Positions 1-12,980 of a stretch of 64,000 bases of DNA are shown here, piece after piece. The translations under genes were made by a program, and so were the position numbers. The stretch spans positions 1,364,001 through 1,428,000 of the forward strand of contig JBDJPA010000012.1 of NCBI GenBank assembly GCA_039654915.1, in the 5' to 3' direction. The DNA is from Aquilaria yunnanensis (Eukaryota; Streptophyta; Magnoliopsida; Malvales; Thymelaeaceae). Numbering within the stretch: position 1 is the stretch's first letter; each line of letters starts with the position of its first letter. The notes under the pieces are model-generated. The model made no database searches. It saw only the letters and a program-made list of their open reading frames with translations, and was not told where the DNA came from.

Positions 1-74
1 TCTCGGTCATGTTTTTCATAAATATTTTCAGGATTTTTTTGGGTATTTTCTGGTTGTGTGGTGGAACCAGCCAT
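1..74 (-). CDS. possible N-terminus of a gene running off the left edge
   Basis: On the minus strand an ATG at 74-72 in good context (gccATGGCTGG) opens 24 codons without a stop before the window ends. The peptide begins MAGSTTQPENTQ and is polar, rich in Asn, Gln and Glu. I do not recognise it. No TATA or splice signal decides the start. It could equally be a chance open stretch in transposon-derived DNA; the only support is the start context and the open frame. Confidence 0.25.
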   Translation of the reverse strand, partial: MAGSTTQPENTQKNPENIYEKHDR

Positions 75-2656
75 GGCTGTGAATGGAAGGAAGGAAAGGG
101 GAAAGCTTGGAACCTGCTCAGCAAACAATGACCAACTGCAGAAAAAGGCAACAGATAGAGCTACCGTGGGCGCCGCTCACGTAATCTAATGATTCTTCAA
201 TGCGCTTCTTGGCGGGTGGGACGGAATTGGGTGCGCAGGCCTAGATGTAAATGGGCTGGGCTATTGTCAGACAGCTCGGCTTGAACCCTTTTGGGTTGAG
301 TCTTTTCAAGCTCGGGCATGAACTCAAGTCAACAATATTTTCAAGTCCAGTTTTGAGCTAGCTAGGTGAGTTTGAGCTCCAGTCTTATCAAGTCAGCAAT
401 TGTGGTGAGTGGTGACAAGGGTTAATTACTTTCATCCTCTCTAAAGTTAGGTCGTGATTTCACATAGGTCCCTGAGGTTTAAAAACTTTCGCTTAGCCTC
501 CTGGTTGGAAGGGAGTGTAGTGGTATTCGTTTGGTTGGTTCAGTTCCAAACCGATCCGAATAGAACAATCTAATTTGTTTTTTGTTTTTATAAATTTGAT
601 CCAAATCATCCGAAGTAAATACTAAAACCAATCTGGATTATTTGAATTATAATTTGATTTTTTTGTTTTTATCCGAATCACCCCAATTATAATTCAGTTT
701 ACAAATTTTTATAACTCTATTCTTTTTTGTTTGAACTAAACACATGGTAATTGACAAATTATAACTTGCAAAAATATAATAAAAATTGATAATATTCCAT
801 TTTATACCTAAAGTTAATGGTTGATTCATAACATATAATTTAAAATTGAACAAAAATAATCTTATTTATGTAGAGTTGACCGGTATGATTACAAAATACA
901 TATTACATTTCAGTTTATTCAATTTTAAGCTTAAGAAGCAATAACTGATCTGATAACCAAATAAAAGATTCAGTTTTGATCTAATCTGAATCAAATAATT
1001 AAATAATTGAACTATTTTATCCAATTCAAATAATTCACCTAGCTTATTCAATTTTATCTAAATAATGAACATCCAATAAGTGTCATTATATATAGTATTA
1101 ACCAAAATGTGCCCTCTAGATTTACATGATACCTACAGTCAGACACCTAAGATTTTAAAAGTAAAAATTTTCCGCACACATTTTCATCACACCTTTATAA
1201 AGCAACAGACAAGGAACGTACACGTCCATTAATATTGGAAAATGCTTCAAACGGATGCATACTGCCAATCTGCCATTTGATGTTATCTTGCCACATCATA
1301 ACGCCCAAGTAGCGCTCTGCTGCAGGCAATTTAATAGCCACGTTTAAATCGGCTATGCATCACATAAAACTTTCACATCTAATATATATTATAAAAATAT
1401 CATACATTTTAAAATAATAATATCTTTTCACTTAAGTGATATAAAGGTGACACGTGAGAATATTGTTATTTAAGGTAAGGATTTAGAAAATTTTAATACT
1501 TGAGTTTCAAAATTACCCTTAATTGTATTACCTCAATTTTGACCATTTTAATTTACAAGATTTGACCTATTTGAATTAGTTCCTTCCACTTATTAGTTTT
1601 CATATTGTAATTATCTCTTAATTGACGTCCTTTTGAATTTCAAACTATCTAGTCAACCTTGTCAGACAAGTATATAAAAAATAAAATGTTCCAATTAAAA
1701 TCTAAATTTACATTTTTTTAAAAATTTTAAAACGTTTAGTGTCAACAGTATTTTAATTTCCTTAATTGCCCATTTTGATTTGAAATTGGGCAAACGTCCC
1801 ACAACTTCCTTTCCCTTAGTCATCATTTTTTGATCTTCTTCTCTGAATCTTTTTCTTTGTTTTCTCTTTTCAGTAAGTCGGAAAGGATAAACACCTCATG
1901 CTTTGAAAATAACCTCACATTTCTCACATTTTTTAATCAATTATGAATGGTTTCCATGACTGCAAAAGACGACACTTGGAGGGAAATGGAGCTTCAAAGG
2001 CAGCAAATCAATACTTTAGGCCTAGGCTGGAAATCACCACATGAGGACATCATCAGTAGTGAGTCAGTGATATACAATGGTCTTATTTGTGTAAAGAAGG
2101 AATGAAAAGTTTTGGTCATTATTTGTGATGGTTTTCATCTACGGCATCAAGTAGAGAAGATCGAGATCAATTGGTTTCTTTCTTTGCTTCATTTTTTTTG
2201 GGTGCCAAAACCCACCCTTTAAAACCTACAAACCTACATCATAAGCCTACTCAAATCTCCATGGAATTTCTCTTTGTTCCTCAAATTTCTAGGAGAGAAA
2301 AGGTCAAAAGTAGTCTCTACAATTTCAGCTTGATGGTGAATCTAACTACTCTTGGTGAATTTTGATTTCTCTAAAGTACATTGTGACCTTTTAGAATTTT
2401 TTTTATTTGGCTTCTGGAAATCTACTTATAGCATTTTTTATGTCTTATGGATTTGGATTGAGAGTGTGCTCAAGGAGGAGCTTAGGCTCGAGTAGAAGAA
2501 AGATGAGCATCACCATAAATAGGATAAAAGGTCCAACTATATATTGAGCAAAAACAGGTGGCTTTCCTTTTTTTTTGGTTGTTGAATTTTGATTTCTGCT
2601 GAAGTTGTTACTGCTTCTTTTATATAATTTCTTTATTTTGTAACCGTTTCAGCAGG
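75..2656. other. AT-rich intergenic stretch, no gene seen
   Basis: Only short spurious open frames. Around 515-1080 there are repeated Asn/Ile-type AT-rich words and motifs such as ccgaat/gattcgg that look like an eroded hAT-type MITE, but I could not pair its ends. The 1480-1760 stretch resembles eroded MITE sequence as well. Confidence 0.4.
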
Positions 2657-3030
2657 ATGCCAAAATGTAAACTTGGTTTAAATGATAGAGTATTACAAGA
2701 GGTGCAAGGTAGAACAACAAAAGGAAAGGCGATTGACTTAGAGGATACAAAATTTCACCAGTATGCTGTGCACCTATTTCCTTGTCTTGAAAATTTGGGG
2801 TTACCTTTTAGGTGGGAATAAAATTTGGCTAAGAGCTGACAGGGCTCTATGTAAATAGGTCATGTAAGAACCTTTTCCATGTGATTTAATGTTGGAAATT
2901 TTCTTTTTCAATAAATTTCCATGTTTCATTCAGGTGTGTGAAGTTGGCTCGAGTGAAAAACGATTGTACTTCTTTATACCACCTGATAGGCCTTTTAATC
3001 TCAGGACATATAGACTTAGTACAAAGGTAC
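2657..3030 (+). pseudogene. coding-like fragments of an unidentified gene
   Basis: An ATG ORF at 2657-2821 encodes 54 residues of coding-like composition (MPKCKLGLNDRVLQEVQGRT at its start, ending FRWE). About 110 bases further, after a cag at about 2933, a second coding-like stretch reads VCEVGSSEKRLYFFIPPDRP. They could be two exons or relics of one gene. I cannot name the family, and no longer frame links them. Confidence 0.2.
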
Positions 3031-6000
3031 ACCTTTGGTTTGTTATATTTCAGGCACCTGCTTCTCTTATATTGAAAATGTAGTAGGATTTAGAAACCTA
3101 TCTTTGCTTATTTAACTTTAAGGATCGAGCAAAATGTGAAAGTTGAGTGTTTGCATGTTCTAAATTACTTCCACTTAAGAATTGAGTCATAACTCAAAAC
3201 CATGTGCTTGTAGGTATTTGCCTTGTGTTGCTAGCTTTGTTTGAGTGTTTATTAATTGGTTTGCAATTGTTTGTTAATTGCGGTTTCCTAATTCTTTGTT
3301 TACTATGTCATCTAGTATGAGAATTTTTTTGCTAATTTTGTGTGGTATATTGCTTTATAAATTACCATGAGTTCCTAGAATTCCAAAATTTCTTCATTGA
3401 CCATATAAATGATATTGGCTGCAAGGATGTTTGTTTGTTTGCTTTTTTTTTTTTTTTAATTTCATCTAAATGCACTTGATTTACTCTTCTATCATTTTTT
3501 AGTTTAGTGTTATTCCTTCTTTGATGTGCGATTGTTTTTTTTCTTATAAAACTGAGTTGGTAGTGAATAGTATTTTCATTTCATTTTTGGAAACATAATT
3601 CAAGCATTCTCATCAGTATTCTTTCTGGCATAAACTTGGTTGGTATGTGCTTTTCTTTCTAGCATAAATAATAAACAGGCACATATAAGTGATGAGCTGG
3701 AGTTGAAAATTGCCATTTATTGAAATTAATATATATCTGAAATAAAATAAAGCTTACAATATAAAGGCTTAATGAGTTGGTGAAAATTATGTTTCCAATT
3801 AAAAGTTTTGCAGTGTCTATTCTTTCACATTTAGTTTTTCTCTGGTTTATAAGAGATTTTAGGATTATTTGCTACCACAGGAAGGAAAGCTTGCCCTTTG
3901 GGAGTTGTATTCTAATGGAACTTCCCCCTATTTGCTACTTTAGTTGCTTTTGTCATGTTTCAGAATAAGTTTCGTAATGAAATATTGAGGTATGAAGGTA
4001 TTTGTAGAATCAGCTGGCTTTCTTGGCGCTTTTACATTTTCATTGCTAAAAGAGTAGTGGTCATTGTGTTATCACTTAATATTGTTAATGTAAATTTTTA
4101 ATGTTAATGGTTTTTTGTTGATAATACTTAAGCTCATATTGGGATCAATTTGGTTATTTTTCAATTTCTGTTTTGATGATAATAGCTTTCTTAATAATAT
4201 TTGTTTAGCATTAAAATATATGTTATTTTGTAATGTAGAATACAAAATAGAATCTCGAGGCAATGTTGGATATGTAAACTAATTATATATACATACATTG
4301 TACATAAAAATAGATAATACATAGGGTAAACGATCTAACTACATGAAAGTATTCTCAGGATATATATATATATATATATACACTAAAAGTAAGAGGTAAC
4401 AAATATCGATTAAGGGGGATAAGGCTAACATGGAAGAAAGAACAAAAGTAGTCAGCAACAGAAAGTTGTATATATATTAAAAGTTGAGGATGCAGGGCAA
4501 GCCAAGTTCAGTCACACAGTTCAACGAACTAATATAGTTTTTGGAGATAAATACTTTAAATCCATACCTCATCCGAATGAAGAACCTGGAGTTGACATTT
4601 AAAACAAATTAATATTGCTAAGTTTTTAGTGGGAAAATATATATATGTGAAAGAAGCTCGTGAATTGAAGTGAGGAAACGGTAAACCTGCTGTAGTTAAT
4701 TATACACTAATAACATGCAGAAGCAAACGGAGAAGGTATATATATAGTAGCAAAATCATTGTACTATTTTAATTTGTTATATATAGTAAGTTTTCCATCA
4801 AACACAAATCAGCAGAATACAACTCAAGTTTGCATAGCATGATCATGACCATCATTAATTCTATCAGAGAAACCGGCCGGTCATTCTCTCCTATCCTAAT
4901 TAAACCAAAACTTGCATACAATTAATCACACTGAAGCACGTCATTTGCCACCTTCTCCTGCTCCGCCAAGACATAATCACCCTCTGTTTTAAATTTCCAA
5001 TTACTTAACATCACATTCTCCTTCACAGTTTTCACACCATGAGCAATAATTATCACCCTATATATGTAAGCCTCAAGTGCAAAACATTCTTAACATAAGG
5101 GATCGGGTTGTTTGAGCCCCTTTCTCTGTTGAATCCCAACAAGTGTTTTGGTATATGTTGTTGGCTTATTAAGGTAAGAAATCAAGTACAGGAGAGCAAG
5201 AAGGCTGGGAAATTACACACTTTATTTATTAATTTATGGAGCAGCAATTTTATACAGCCACATGAAAGCAACAAAAATACTAAAAATCAGTTAACAAACT
5301 CCATACAAATTGCTAATAACAAAAACTCTTAACTTATGAAACTAATTGTAACAATTAGTTTATTTAAGTCATAGTCAGTAGCTTCATGGTCATAGAATTA
5401 ACATGTGCAAGAGTCAGTTTCTAGTGCTAATGAGGACAGCCATTTCATTCAGGATTTATTCTCATAGTATCAGTGCCAACAACCAATGTTCTCTCCCCCA
5501 ATACTTAGTCAAAAGTCGGATATCATTTTGTACCACCCAGACAAGTTATTGGTAGAAGCAGATTCTTTCAAACTTTAAAAGTTCATGGTTTTACTTAATC
5601 TCCATTATCAGAGATCATGTCTCCGAATTATTTTTTTCTTCCATCGTTCTCTCTTTTTTGTTCTGATTACAGAAAAAAAAAACCAGTTGCTACCCGATAC
5701 CTTTTTATTTTCCTCACACTAACACTATCAGTCGTTCTAATTTATTTTGTTTTTCACAGTTTGGCCTTTAGTGCCTATATATGGTAAATTGTAAAACGGC
5801 TAGGATACATCTCTAGATTTCCATGCATATATATACGCATCTTTCTTGCCTTGGAAAATTATTTTTTTATGTATTTTTTAATGATATTGGATAAGAAAGG
5901 GTGTTAGTGGAGCTTTATTCCACAATATTTCATGTGTATGGAGTTGCAATAAAATAATTGAGCCATTTTATCTTAGGTGTGTCATGACTCAGACCACTGC

Positions 6001-6134
6001 TCCCATGTGACAAAAAACATTCAAAAGCGAGTGGGTAGACTTATAATTTATCTCAAATATTCTTGATGTTTTATCAATCTTCATGCCACCACTAAGATCA
6101 AAATGTGTTCTAAATTTTATATTATTTTATTATT
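3031..6134. other. AT-rich intergenic stretch
   Basis: No supportable gene. It holds a short (TA)n run at about 4360-4380 and several tatata-rich stretches. Open frames here are short and of low-complexity composition. Confidence 0.5.
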
Positions 6135-6136
6135 TA

Positions 6137-6990
6137 CTCCCTCCATCCTGCTTCTTTTGTAACATTTGATTTTGCATGTAGTTTTAGGCATATTAATTGT
6201 TTTCACACATTTTTTGGATTTGCCCTTCCTCTTTCCTCTTCCTCTCATCAATCTCCAAAAAATTTCACCAGTTGTCGTCATATCTTCAGTGATACCACCG
6301 GCCCTCTGTCTCAGCCTTTCACACTACATCTTGGCCCCACCTTCACCGCCATCCCCTTCCCTTCAGATCTAATGCTCATAAGGACGATTGAAATTAGGAT
6401 GAAGATGACGAGAACAAAGCTAAAATCTACCAATTTCAAGCTTCCCAACCGATTCAAAGCTCAGATTTTTTTTCTCCCCCTTCTTCACTATCTCTACTTG
6501 CTAATATTCAAGTCCTTGTAGAAGATTTTCATCACAATTTTAAAAACCAATCAAAGCTTCCATCAATCTTGGTCGCGGCTCTGTCCTCGCTCGGCTACCA
6601 TCATTGATTGCATGTTCGTTCTCGCTCAGCCTCCATCATTGATCACTAGGCCTTTATCGTTCTCGCTCAGCCTTCGTTGTCAATTGCTTGACCTCCATCC
6701 TCACTCAGCCTCTGTCATCGATTGCTTGGCCTTCATCATCAATCGACCTTTGTCAGATTCACCATGCAACCTCACTGGAGGAAGAGAGATAGAAAGAGCT
6801 GAGATGGGAGAAAGCGAGAGAGAGAAAAATAGTGGAGCTATTGTCAGGTGTGAGAGATTGGTTAAAATACTGAGTTAGGGATATATAGTGGTAAATAGAG
6901 TGTAAAAAAGTTACTTAAAAATAAAATAATGCAAGAGATTTGGAACTATAAAAAAAGGAAAATGGTGTAAAAGATATAGGACAGAGAGAA
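6137..6990. mobile_element. non-autonomous mariner/Stowaway-type element
   Basis: The left end CTCCCTCCATCCTGCTTC directly follows TA (6135-6136). The right end, read in reverse complement, matches it imperfectly over about 28 bases (ggacagagagaa on the plus strand) and is followed by TA (6991-6992). TA duplications with CTCCCTCC ends are the hallmark of plant mariner/Stowaway elements. At 854 bp it is longer than typical Stowaway MITEs. Its interior (6200-6800) is CT-rich and less AT-rich than its surroundings, with no transposase, so it may be a deletion derivative or carry captured sequence. Confidence 0.55.
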
Positions 6991-7524
6991 TATAAAATTT
7001 CTCATATTTTTATAGTGGAAGAACAACAACAAGAAAAGAAGAAGGTCCATGATCTAATGAACACAACGTTCACCATTGCCGCTCACTCTAGATCCCATCA
7101 ATCGTCACACGCCTTCAGAATCTTTTCGTTTTGTCGTCGGAAATGTTGTTGAAGGCACTGATAACTAGAGAAGATGAAGGTTTGAGAGTGGAAACGCTGC
7201 TACTGGTGACCGAAAGAAGAGGAAGATGGCAATTAGCTAGATAATAGAGAGATAAATCGGTTAATTTGAGCCCTATATGCAATTACACATATACGCAGGT
7301 TAACCCTCCTCTGATGCTTAAGGTGAAAGAGGTTTCGTTAGTATTGCCATCACCGATTGAGTTAATAACAAACAATTACACGATCAAGTTACAAAGACAA
7401 AAACAGAAAACAGAAAAAGCAAAGAGGACAAAAATGCATAGGAACCTCAGAAACTTGATCAAAACAAAAAAAACAATTGTAAGAGCCTGATGATAACATA
7501 AACAAAACATGAGGCCTAAGAATG

Positions 7525-8510
7525 TCCACCATGGTGTACGTACACCACGAACAGTAAAATTAACGGTGTTAAATAGTTATTATTAAGATATAAGAAGTTA
7601 CCATTTTAAATAAATATATGTAATTATGGGGTAGATATGGTAGTTATTATTAAGGGAGGGGGTTGCCAATTTATATAATTTTTATAATCATGGAATAAAT
7701 AATTTTTAAAACTTTAATTATTTCTGTAGAGAACAAAATTCTCATTTTCACACAAAAATGCTAGTATCTTTATAATTTAGTGCGCAATGTATATGAAATT
7801 GGTGTCATATATTGGCTGACGTAATGTCTAGAACTGTTTGTTCTGATATCTATAATGACTATTCTGATGTCTAGTACCGCTTTGTTGATATATACTTATG
7901 TTTCATTGATGTATAAATTAGTTAGTGTAGTGTACAGTGCTACTATCTCGATGTCTAGTACTGCTATTCTAATGTCTAAAACTGTTGTACTAATTATCTA
8001 GTAATACTTTCATGGTATCTAATTATGTAATATTAGTATATAAATTTATTACTCTAATGTCTAAGACTACTGTTCTGGTGTCTGCGACTGCTTTCTTGGT
8101 GTCTAACTATGTTATATTAATGTATAAATTTATCAGTCTAGTGTCTAAAGACTAAAATGGTGTGATTATCTTCTTATTAATTTTAAATTTAAAATATCAT
8201 GATTACCGTAAAATATGAAATCAATTATGCTTCATTTTCTAATTAAAGCATCATTTTCCTTAGCTTGTGAAACAAAAAAACAAACAAGAAAATGGGAGAG
8301 AGAGGGGAGCAGAGAATAAAGAAGAAAAGAATTATTTAATCAAGCTAACATTTTAATAGTAAGAATAAATTTTTTACAAAGATATTTTTAGAAAAAATTA
8401 TAATTAATTTTCAATTAAATGTGAAATTTAAAAAGATTGGATTTTTATTTAAAAAAAAAATTGAACGGACGTTATGCATTCCGTCCCTGGCGTATGTCTG
8501 CCAGGGCGGA
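7525..8510. mobile_element. TIR element with degenerate minisatellite interior
   Basis: The left end (gtccaccatggtgtacgtac) and the reverse complement of the right end (tccgccctggcagacatacg) align as terminal inverted repeats, and both continue into AACGG/TTAA-containing sequence. The flanks cctaagaat and cgcgagaat match at 6 of 9 positions, a weak candidate for a Mutator-type 9-bp duplication. The interior at 7770-8150 is a degenerate array of about 30-40 bp words such as gatgtctagtactgct. No transposase ORF. Confidence 0.45.
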
Positions 8511-8522
8511 CGCGAGAATTGC

Positions 8523-8970
8523 TAGGGGTGATCAGTATTCAGTTTAAATCGAAAAAACGAAAAAAATTTAAAATTCGGTTCGGTTTTAGAATTCGGTTAA
8601 TTCGGTAGCCGAAATTTTTTATACCAATTTTTTTTTATTTGTTTCATGAACAATAATGGTACCAAGTAACCCAAATTAGCTTGGATTCTTATTTTCTTTC
8701 TTTCCATGGACAATGAATCTTCTATATTAAATGGAATTTGAAAAGAAAAATAATATCTTTATCTCATTTCATCTCTTATAGAATTTAATTAACATTTTTT
8801 TTCGGTTAATTCGGTTTAAACCGAAATGAACCGAAATATTTCAGTTCGGTTTGAATTCGGTTTTATTGACGAATTCGGTTATTTCGGTTTCTTATCATCC
8901 AAAACCGAAAACTGAATAAACCAACTAATTCGGTTCGGTTTAAACCGAACAAACCGAATAATCACCCCTA
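8523..8970. mobile_element. hAT-type MITE with perfect 8-bp target duplication
   Basis: The flanks are identical: agaattgc at 8515-8522 and at 8971-8978. The ends are TAGGGGTGATCAGT and, in reverse complement, TAGGGGTGATTATT. An 8-bp duplication with TAGGGGTG ends fits hAT elements. The 448-bp body contains many inverted ttcggtt/aaccgaa words and would fold back strongly. No coding capacity. It sits immediately beside the right end of the preceding TIR element. Confidence 0.85.
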
Positions 8971-8978
8971 AGAATTGC

Positions 8979-10133
8979 CCACAAAACATGCCCTAACTAA
9001 TTAACCGGCGGAGCTTCTGTCTGGACATATATATCCGACGCTCGGCCGGCTACAAATATTTTTTGCCCACAATTTGTTCCTCCTCGTAGGGATAATAAAT
9101 TATTTGTAATAAGCCCAATCTACCCTCCGGCAAGCCCAAGAACTCACCTGGCTAATTCCAGTTTAAGTGTTTGAACAAGATCTCTCACTAATATTCAATA
9201 GAACTATTCGTACAACCTGAAATCTTTAGATATTATATATTGAAAAAAAAAAAAAAAAGAAATGCTAATAAGAGTTGCCTCAATTGCACAAGGGTTGGAT
9301 ATTTTACTTCGAAGTGCTTAAGTTTGGTTTTCTTCTCCAACATTTTCTTATTGGAGAGGGATTTCTAATTAGTGTTAATAAGAGATTATTTCAGTAAAAC
9401 AAAAATTTGAGAAAATATTGGTGTAATTACTCCTGGCAAGTTGTTTTGGATTTAATGCATAATGCGGAATCTCTCTACAAAAAAGAGGACACACACATGT
9501 TATCTTCTGGAAAGAGTCAAGGACAACCACATGCTAGCTGGTACACAAAAACAAAAACAAAAACAAAAAAGAGCCAGATGTAATTTATAGGTGTAATAGA
9601 ATTATTTGTCGCATAATGTATATAAATGTGCGTGCGTGTTTTGTTAACAATCGGGTAAATGTAAAGTCTCTTCAGTCAGAAGATGTCTATATATAAGTAG
9701 GTACTTCTTGTTGTTTTATGATCTTGAAGGTAATCATATTGGCTTCACCTCTAGATCGATCCATAGCCTTTTTCTTTGGGAAGGAGAAGAGAAATCACTC
9801 CCAAGCCTTTACTCATCACTACAAGAAACTCTATGCGGCCGACAATTCTCACTTTCGAGTCTCAGAATTCAATCAATCATGTCGTGAGGTGAGGTCGCAA
9901 AGAGCATTTGGATTGGTGGTCGTGGTCCCTCAACAACTCACAGCCAGATTTTGTTCCACGTGAGCTCGATATTAATATGCTGAGATCTGGCCCCGTCCAT
10001 CCACTCATGTCGCTACTGCTCCCCACGTCGTTCGTCCCAGCCACATCATCATATCCCCATCCGTCCCCTTACTGCTAAATCTAAATCCTCTAGGGTTTTC
10101 GATATTGCTTGTGATTTTGCTCGGCAACCAAGC
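8979..10133. other. intergenic stretch leading to the myosin fragment
   Basis: No complete gene. It contains a poly-A run at about 9243-9259, a (caaaaa)n stretch near 9547-9570, and CACTACAAGAAA at 9817-9828, which is like a CACTA terminus but has no partner end. From about 9990 the sequence becomes less AT-rich and resembles the 5' untranslated leader of the fragment that follows (ctctagggttttcg). Confidence 0.4.
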
Positions 10134-10214
10134 ATGAGTGTGCGCAAGGGCTCCAAGGTCTGGGTCGAGGACAAGAACAACTTGAGGCCTTTTCGGGCAA
10201 TAGGATGTACGTAA
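10134..10214 (+). pseudogene. relic of class XI myosin exon 1
   Basis: An ATG at 10134 opens a frame beginning MSVRKGSKVWVEDKN. This matches the start of plant class XI myosin heavy chains, which begin with a basic residue, then KGxKVWVED and the SH3-like subdomain. After residue 15 the similarity stops; a 26-codon frame closes at 10212-10214 with unrelated residues. No motor domain follows in the next kilobases. The leader-like sequence upstream suggests a fragment of promoter, 5' UTR and first coding exon, either moved by a transposon or left by a deletion. Family assignment rests on a short but characteristic motif. Confidence 0.5.
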
Positions 10215-11777
10215 TTAAGTAAATATGCTTGAGAAAATGCCCATTGTCGTTCAGTTCAGCACCCAACCTGCAGGTCAAACCTGACCCAACCCAAATCAGT
10301 AAAACAAATCCTTTTCCTTTTAACACGTGTACACCAATTAACAAATTGGGGCTGAGTGATAAGGCATAAACACCCCTGCTTGCCAAGTTTTGGGTCTGTG
10401 ATTTGTCATAGTCTTGGAGTACCGGATAGGTAACCCCCCACCTATACTTTTGAGTACTAAAACTTATAGTGAGTACAGGTCAGGTCAATCGCAAAGGTTG
10501 GTTGAAGAATTTTGAATGGCCCATAAATCTGACCAACCTGTCCATTGCTAAGACCCATGGTGCCACCATCAAGAAGAAAAGTAGGCAATCAAAATCAAAT
10601 CATCAACTAAATTAACATCATAAACTCATATGACCCAAAACCGGCCGGCTACTAAATTCACTGTCATCTATATTGCAGTATTTATGGGGTTTAGTTTTGT
10701 GCTACCTTCTTGGTTTTACTTTTTACCTTAATTGCAGCGACGAAAATCCCTCCTGGCCGCTAGCTAGTAGAGCAAGCAAGAGGGCACAATTGATTGTTCA
10801 GAATCTAACCTTTTAGCAGGACATGGGAGATCACATGGAAAGCTTAATTTATGGCGATCCAAAAGCCACAACGTCATGAAACTTGAGGCAACTTTTGAGA
10901 TGCCTTGATTTCTCCACAGCAAGCTCCATTTGTTGCTTCCACATAAAAAAAATAAGGCCACCATTCCATCATGAAGGACTCATATTTTATTCAATTGGCG
11001 AGAAAATAAATTGCATCATTAGAAGTACTGGAAAGCTACAAAAGATGAACTATTGAGAGTGCTAATTGCTACTGGGAAAAAAACCCAAAAACAACAGCAC
11101 AGACTAAAACCTGTCATAGCCTCGACCTCTTATCTGTAGGAAAAGGAAACAAGAGAGCTTTCTGACATTCCTCTCCCGAACCAAGGGATGGCAGAAGAGG
11201 GCTGGGACCTGTGTTTGTATTTCAAGTCAGGGGCTAATTTTAGAATTTTGCCTAAAATTTTCATTAACACTGAAGAATATAATAGAAGGAGGGACATTTT
11301 TTTCTACAAAATGTTAATTTAATCCTATATTTGTAACATTCGACAATTCAGAAGTAAATATATAAAATGAAGTATATTTTAGGAGCAGAATGTGCAATTT
11401 AACCGATTAATTTGCACTTGCCATTTCCTTTTCCTGATAGCTTTCATTTGTTATCTTTACTCCCAATAGCAATATTATATACAAAACCAAATAAAGGCTT
11501 AATATGTAATGGACTTAAAATTGAAACTTAACCAAAGTAGATAAGTAAAACTATTGTATATATGTTGTTATAAACTAGGGGGTAAAAAGGTGTGGTTATT
11601 CAGATGGGGGATTTTTGGAAAAGAAGAAGAGAAACCATTATGCGAGGCAGAAAAAAAAATTGAAACTTGAGCTAATTAACTTTTATTATTCCTCTCTTTA
11701 TATAAATCAATAATTTAATTGTGACATCCATTCTTTTATGCTTGGTAAATCATTATATTCAGACTTTTGTTTAGATA
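10215..11777. other. intergenic stretch without recognisable gene
   Basis: Open frames on the minus strand at 10090-10386 and 10764-10964 have no recognisable domain and no splice or start support. Nothing else stands out. Confidence 0.4.
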
Positions 11778-12008
11778 CTCCCTCGCATTAATTGACCATT
11801 TTTACCTTTTTTTACTGAAATTTGACCTAAACTTATTTATACTAATATGTATTAAAAAATTATTAAAAATGATATTTAGAAAATATAATTTTTAAAGTTT
11901 CATTTTCATATAAAATATTCATATTTTTATAATAAATTTTTAAAAAATAAAATTATAAATTAATTGCTGTGAATAATAAAATGGTCAGCTTTTATAAAAT
12001 AGATGCAG
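11778..12008. mobile_element. Stowaway-type MITE, copy 1
   Basis: The left end CTCCCTCGCATTAATTGACC follows TA (11776-11777). The right end includes aaaatggtcagc and finishes before TA (12009-12010), giving an imperfect inverted repeat (AATGGTCA shared). The 231-bp AT-rich body resembles the element at 33273-33503, including the tttgac..ttatttatact and taaattaattg blocks, so both belong to one family. Confidence 0.65.
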
Positions 12009-12256
12009 TACTTTTTTTTGTCAACAATATTTTTTATTTGATATTCTAAGAACTGGTGAGCAAATTTTTCATGTTCAAGATGAATAGGGAAGATGTAACT
12101 GTAAGTTTTACTTGATTGATAGACTATATGTATGTCACCTTTTTTTTTATATTTTTTTTTACTTTTATGTATGTATTCGGACGTATTTTGTTAACAACTA
12201 GCTAGAATGAAGTATTCCAAACATTTTGAAGAAAAGTTTCATAAACAATTGCAGGC

Positions 12257-12344
12257 ATGAAGATGAAGTTTCGTCCCAAGATTTCTACTTCCTGCTGTGT
12301 TATATTGATGCTAATGATGGTATTATGCTTTATTGGCCACACCA
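12257..12344 (+). CDS. possible first exon of a small secreted peptide gene
   Basis: An ATG at 12257 encodes MKMKFRPKISTSCCVILMLM and continues to MVLCFIGHT. This is a textbook signal peptide: a basic N-terminus, then a hydrophobic core of about 15 residues. The frame reaches a canonical donor CACCA|GTAAGT at 12344/12345, and ttgcag just before the ATG could be an acceptor of an upstream exon. A coding-like stretch at about 12786-12886 (DLGRLRRCLLDCRGRAEG) could be exon 2 with a tgaag acceptor, in frame with phase 1. The family is not recognised, and expression evidence would decide. Confidence 0.4.
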
Positions 12345-12980
12345 GTAAGTCTCACTCCCCATTGATCTTTTTTTTTTTTTTATTGTAAATAGTTTGAGAT
12401 TTTATGTTATACTCTCTTTGATAAAATGTGAATAAAGTCTTCAAGGTGATGTAGCATAGACCCTTGGCCAGAGACTGAAATTAATAACATTTTAAAAAAT
12501 ATTTAGGTAGTACCATGGACGGACCTAGAATGTCTATAAAAAAGTGGCCAAAATAAATATTTTCTAAACTAAAATCCTTGTTTCGCCAGAAGTCAGAATG
12601 ATTTTACCTTAAATTTTTAAAAAATATTATACAGTTGATATTTTGTCATTTTTGGGGCCGGGGGCCAACCCCTCCCCGTACTTCTATCATGTGTTTATAG
12701 TTTTTTAGTACAAAAGGAAGTGTAAATATTTTACAGCGAAATGAGCTTGCTAATTATTTTTTTCTTTATTAGAAATCTAGTGAAGTCGATCTTGGTAGAT
12801 TGAGGAGATGTTTGTTGGACTGTCGAGGCCGAGCAGAGGGAGTGGAGAGGCGAGGGGGAGTGGGAACAAGTACAGATGAGTTAGGCTAAATATGGGCCTA
12901 TTTTATTCGTGGGCTGGGTTACTTCAAGAAACCCAAAATTTATAAAATAAATATAATTTCTAGTAGTCAAGTCTTATAGT

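Noticed and set aside
9817..9828. CACTACAAGAAA, the terminus of CACTA transposons
   Set aside because: No TTTCTTGTAGTG partner end found in the following 20 kb, and a 12-base match can occur by chance.
10090..10386. Minus-strand 98-codon ORF
   Set aside because: Opposite strand of the myosin fragment, no domain and no supporting signals.
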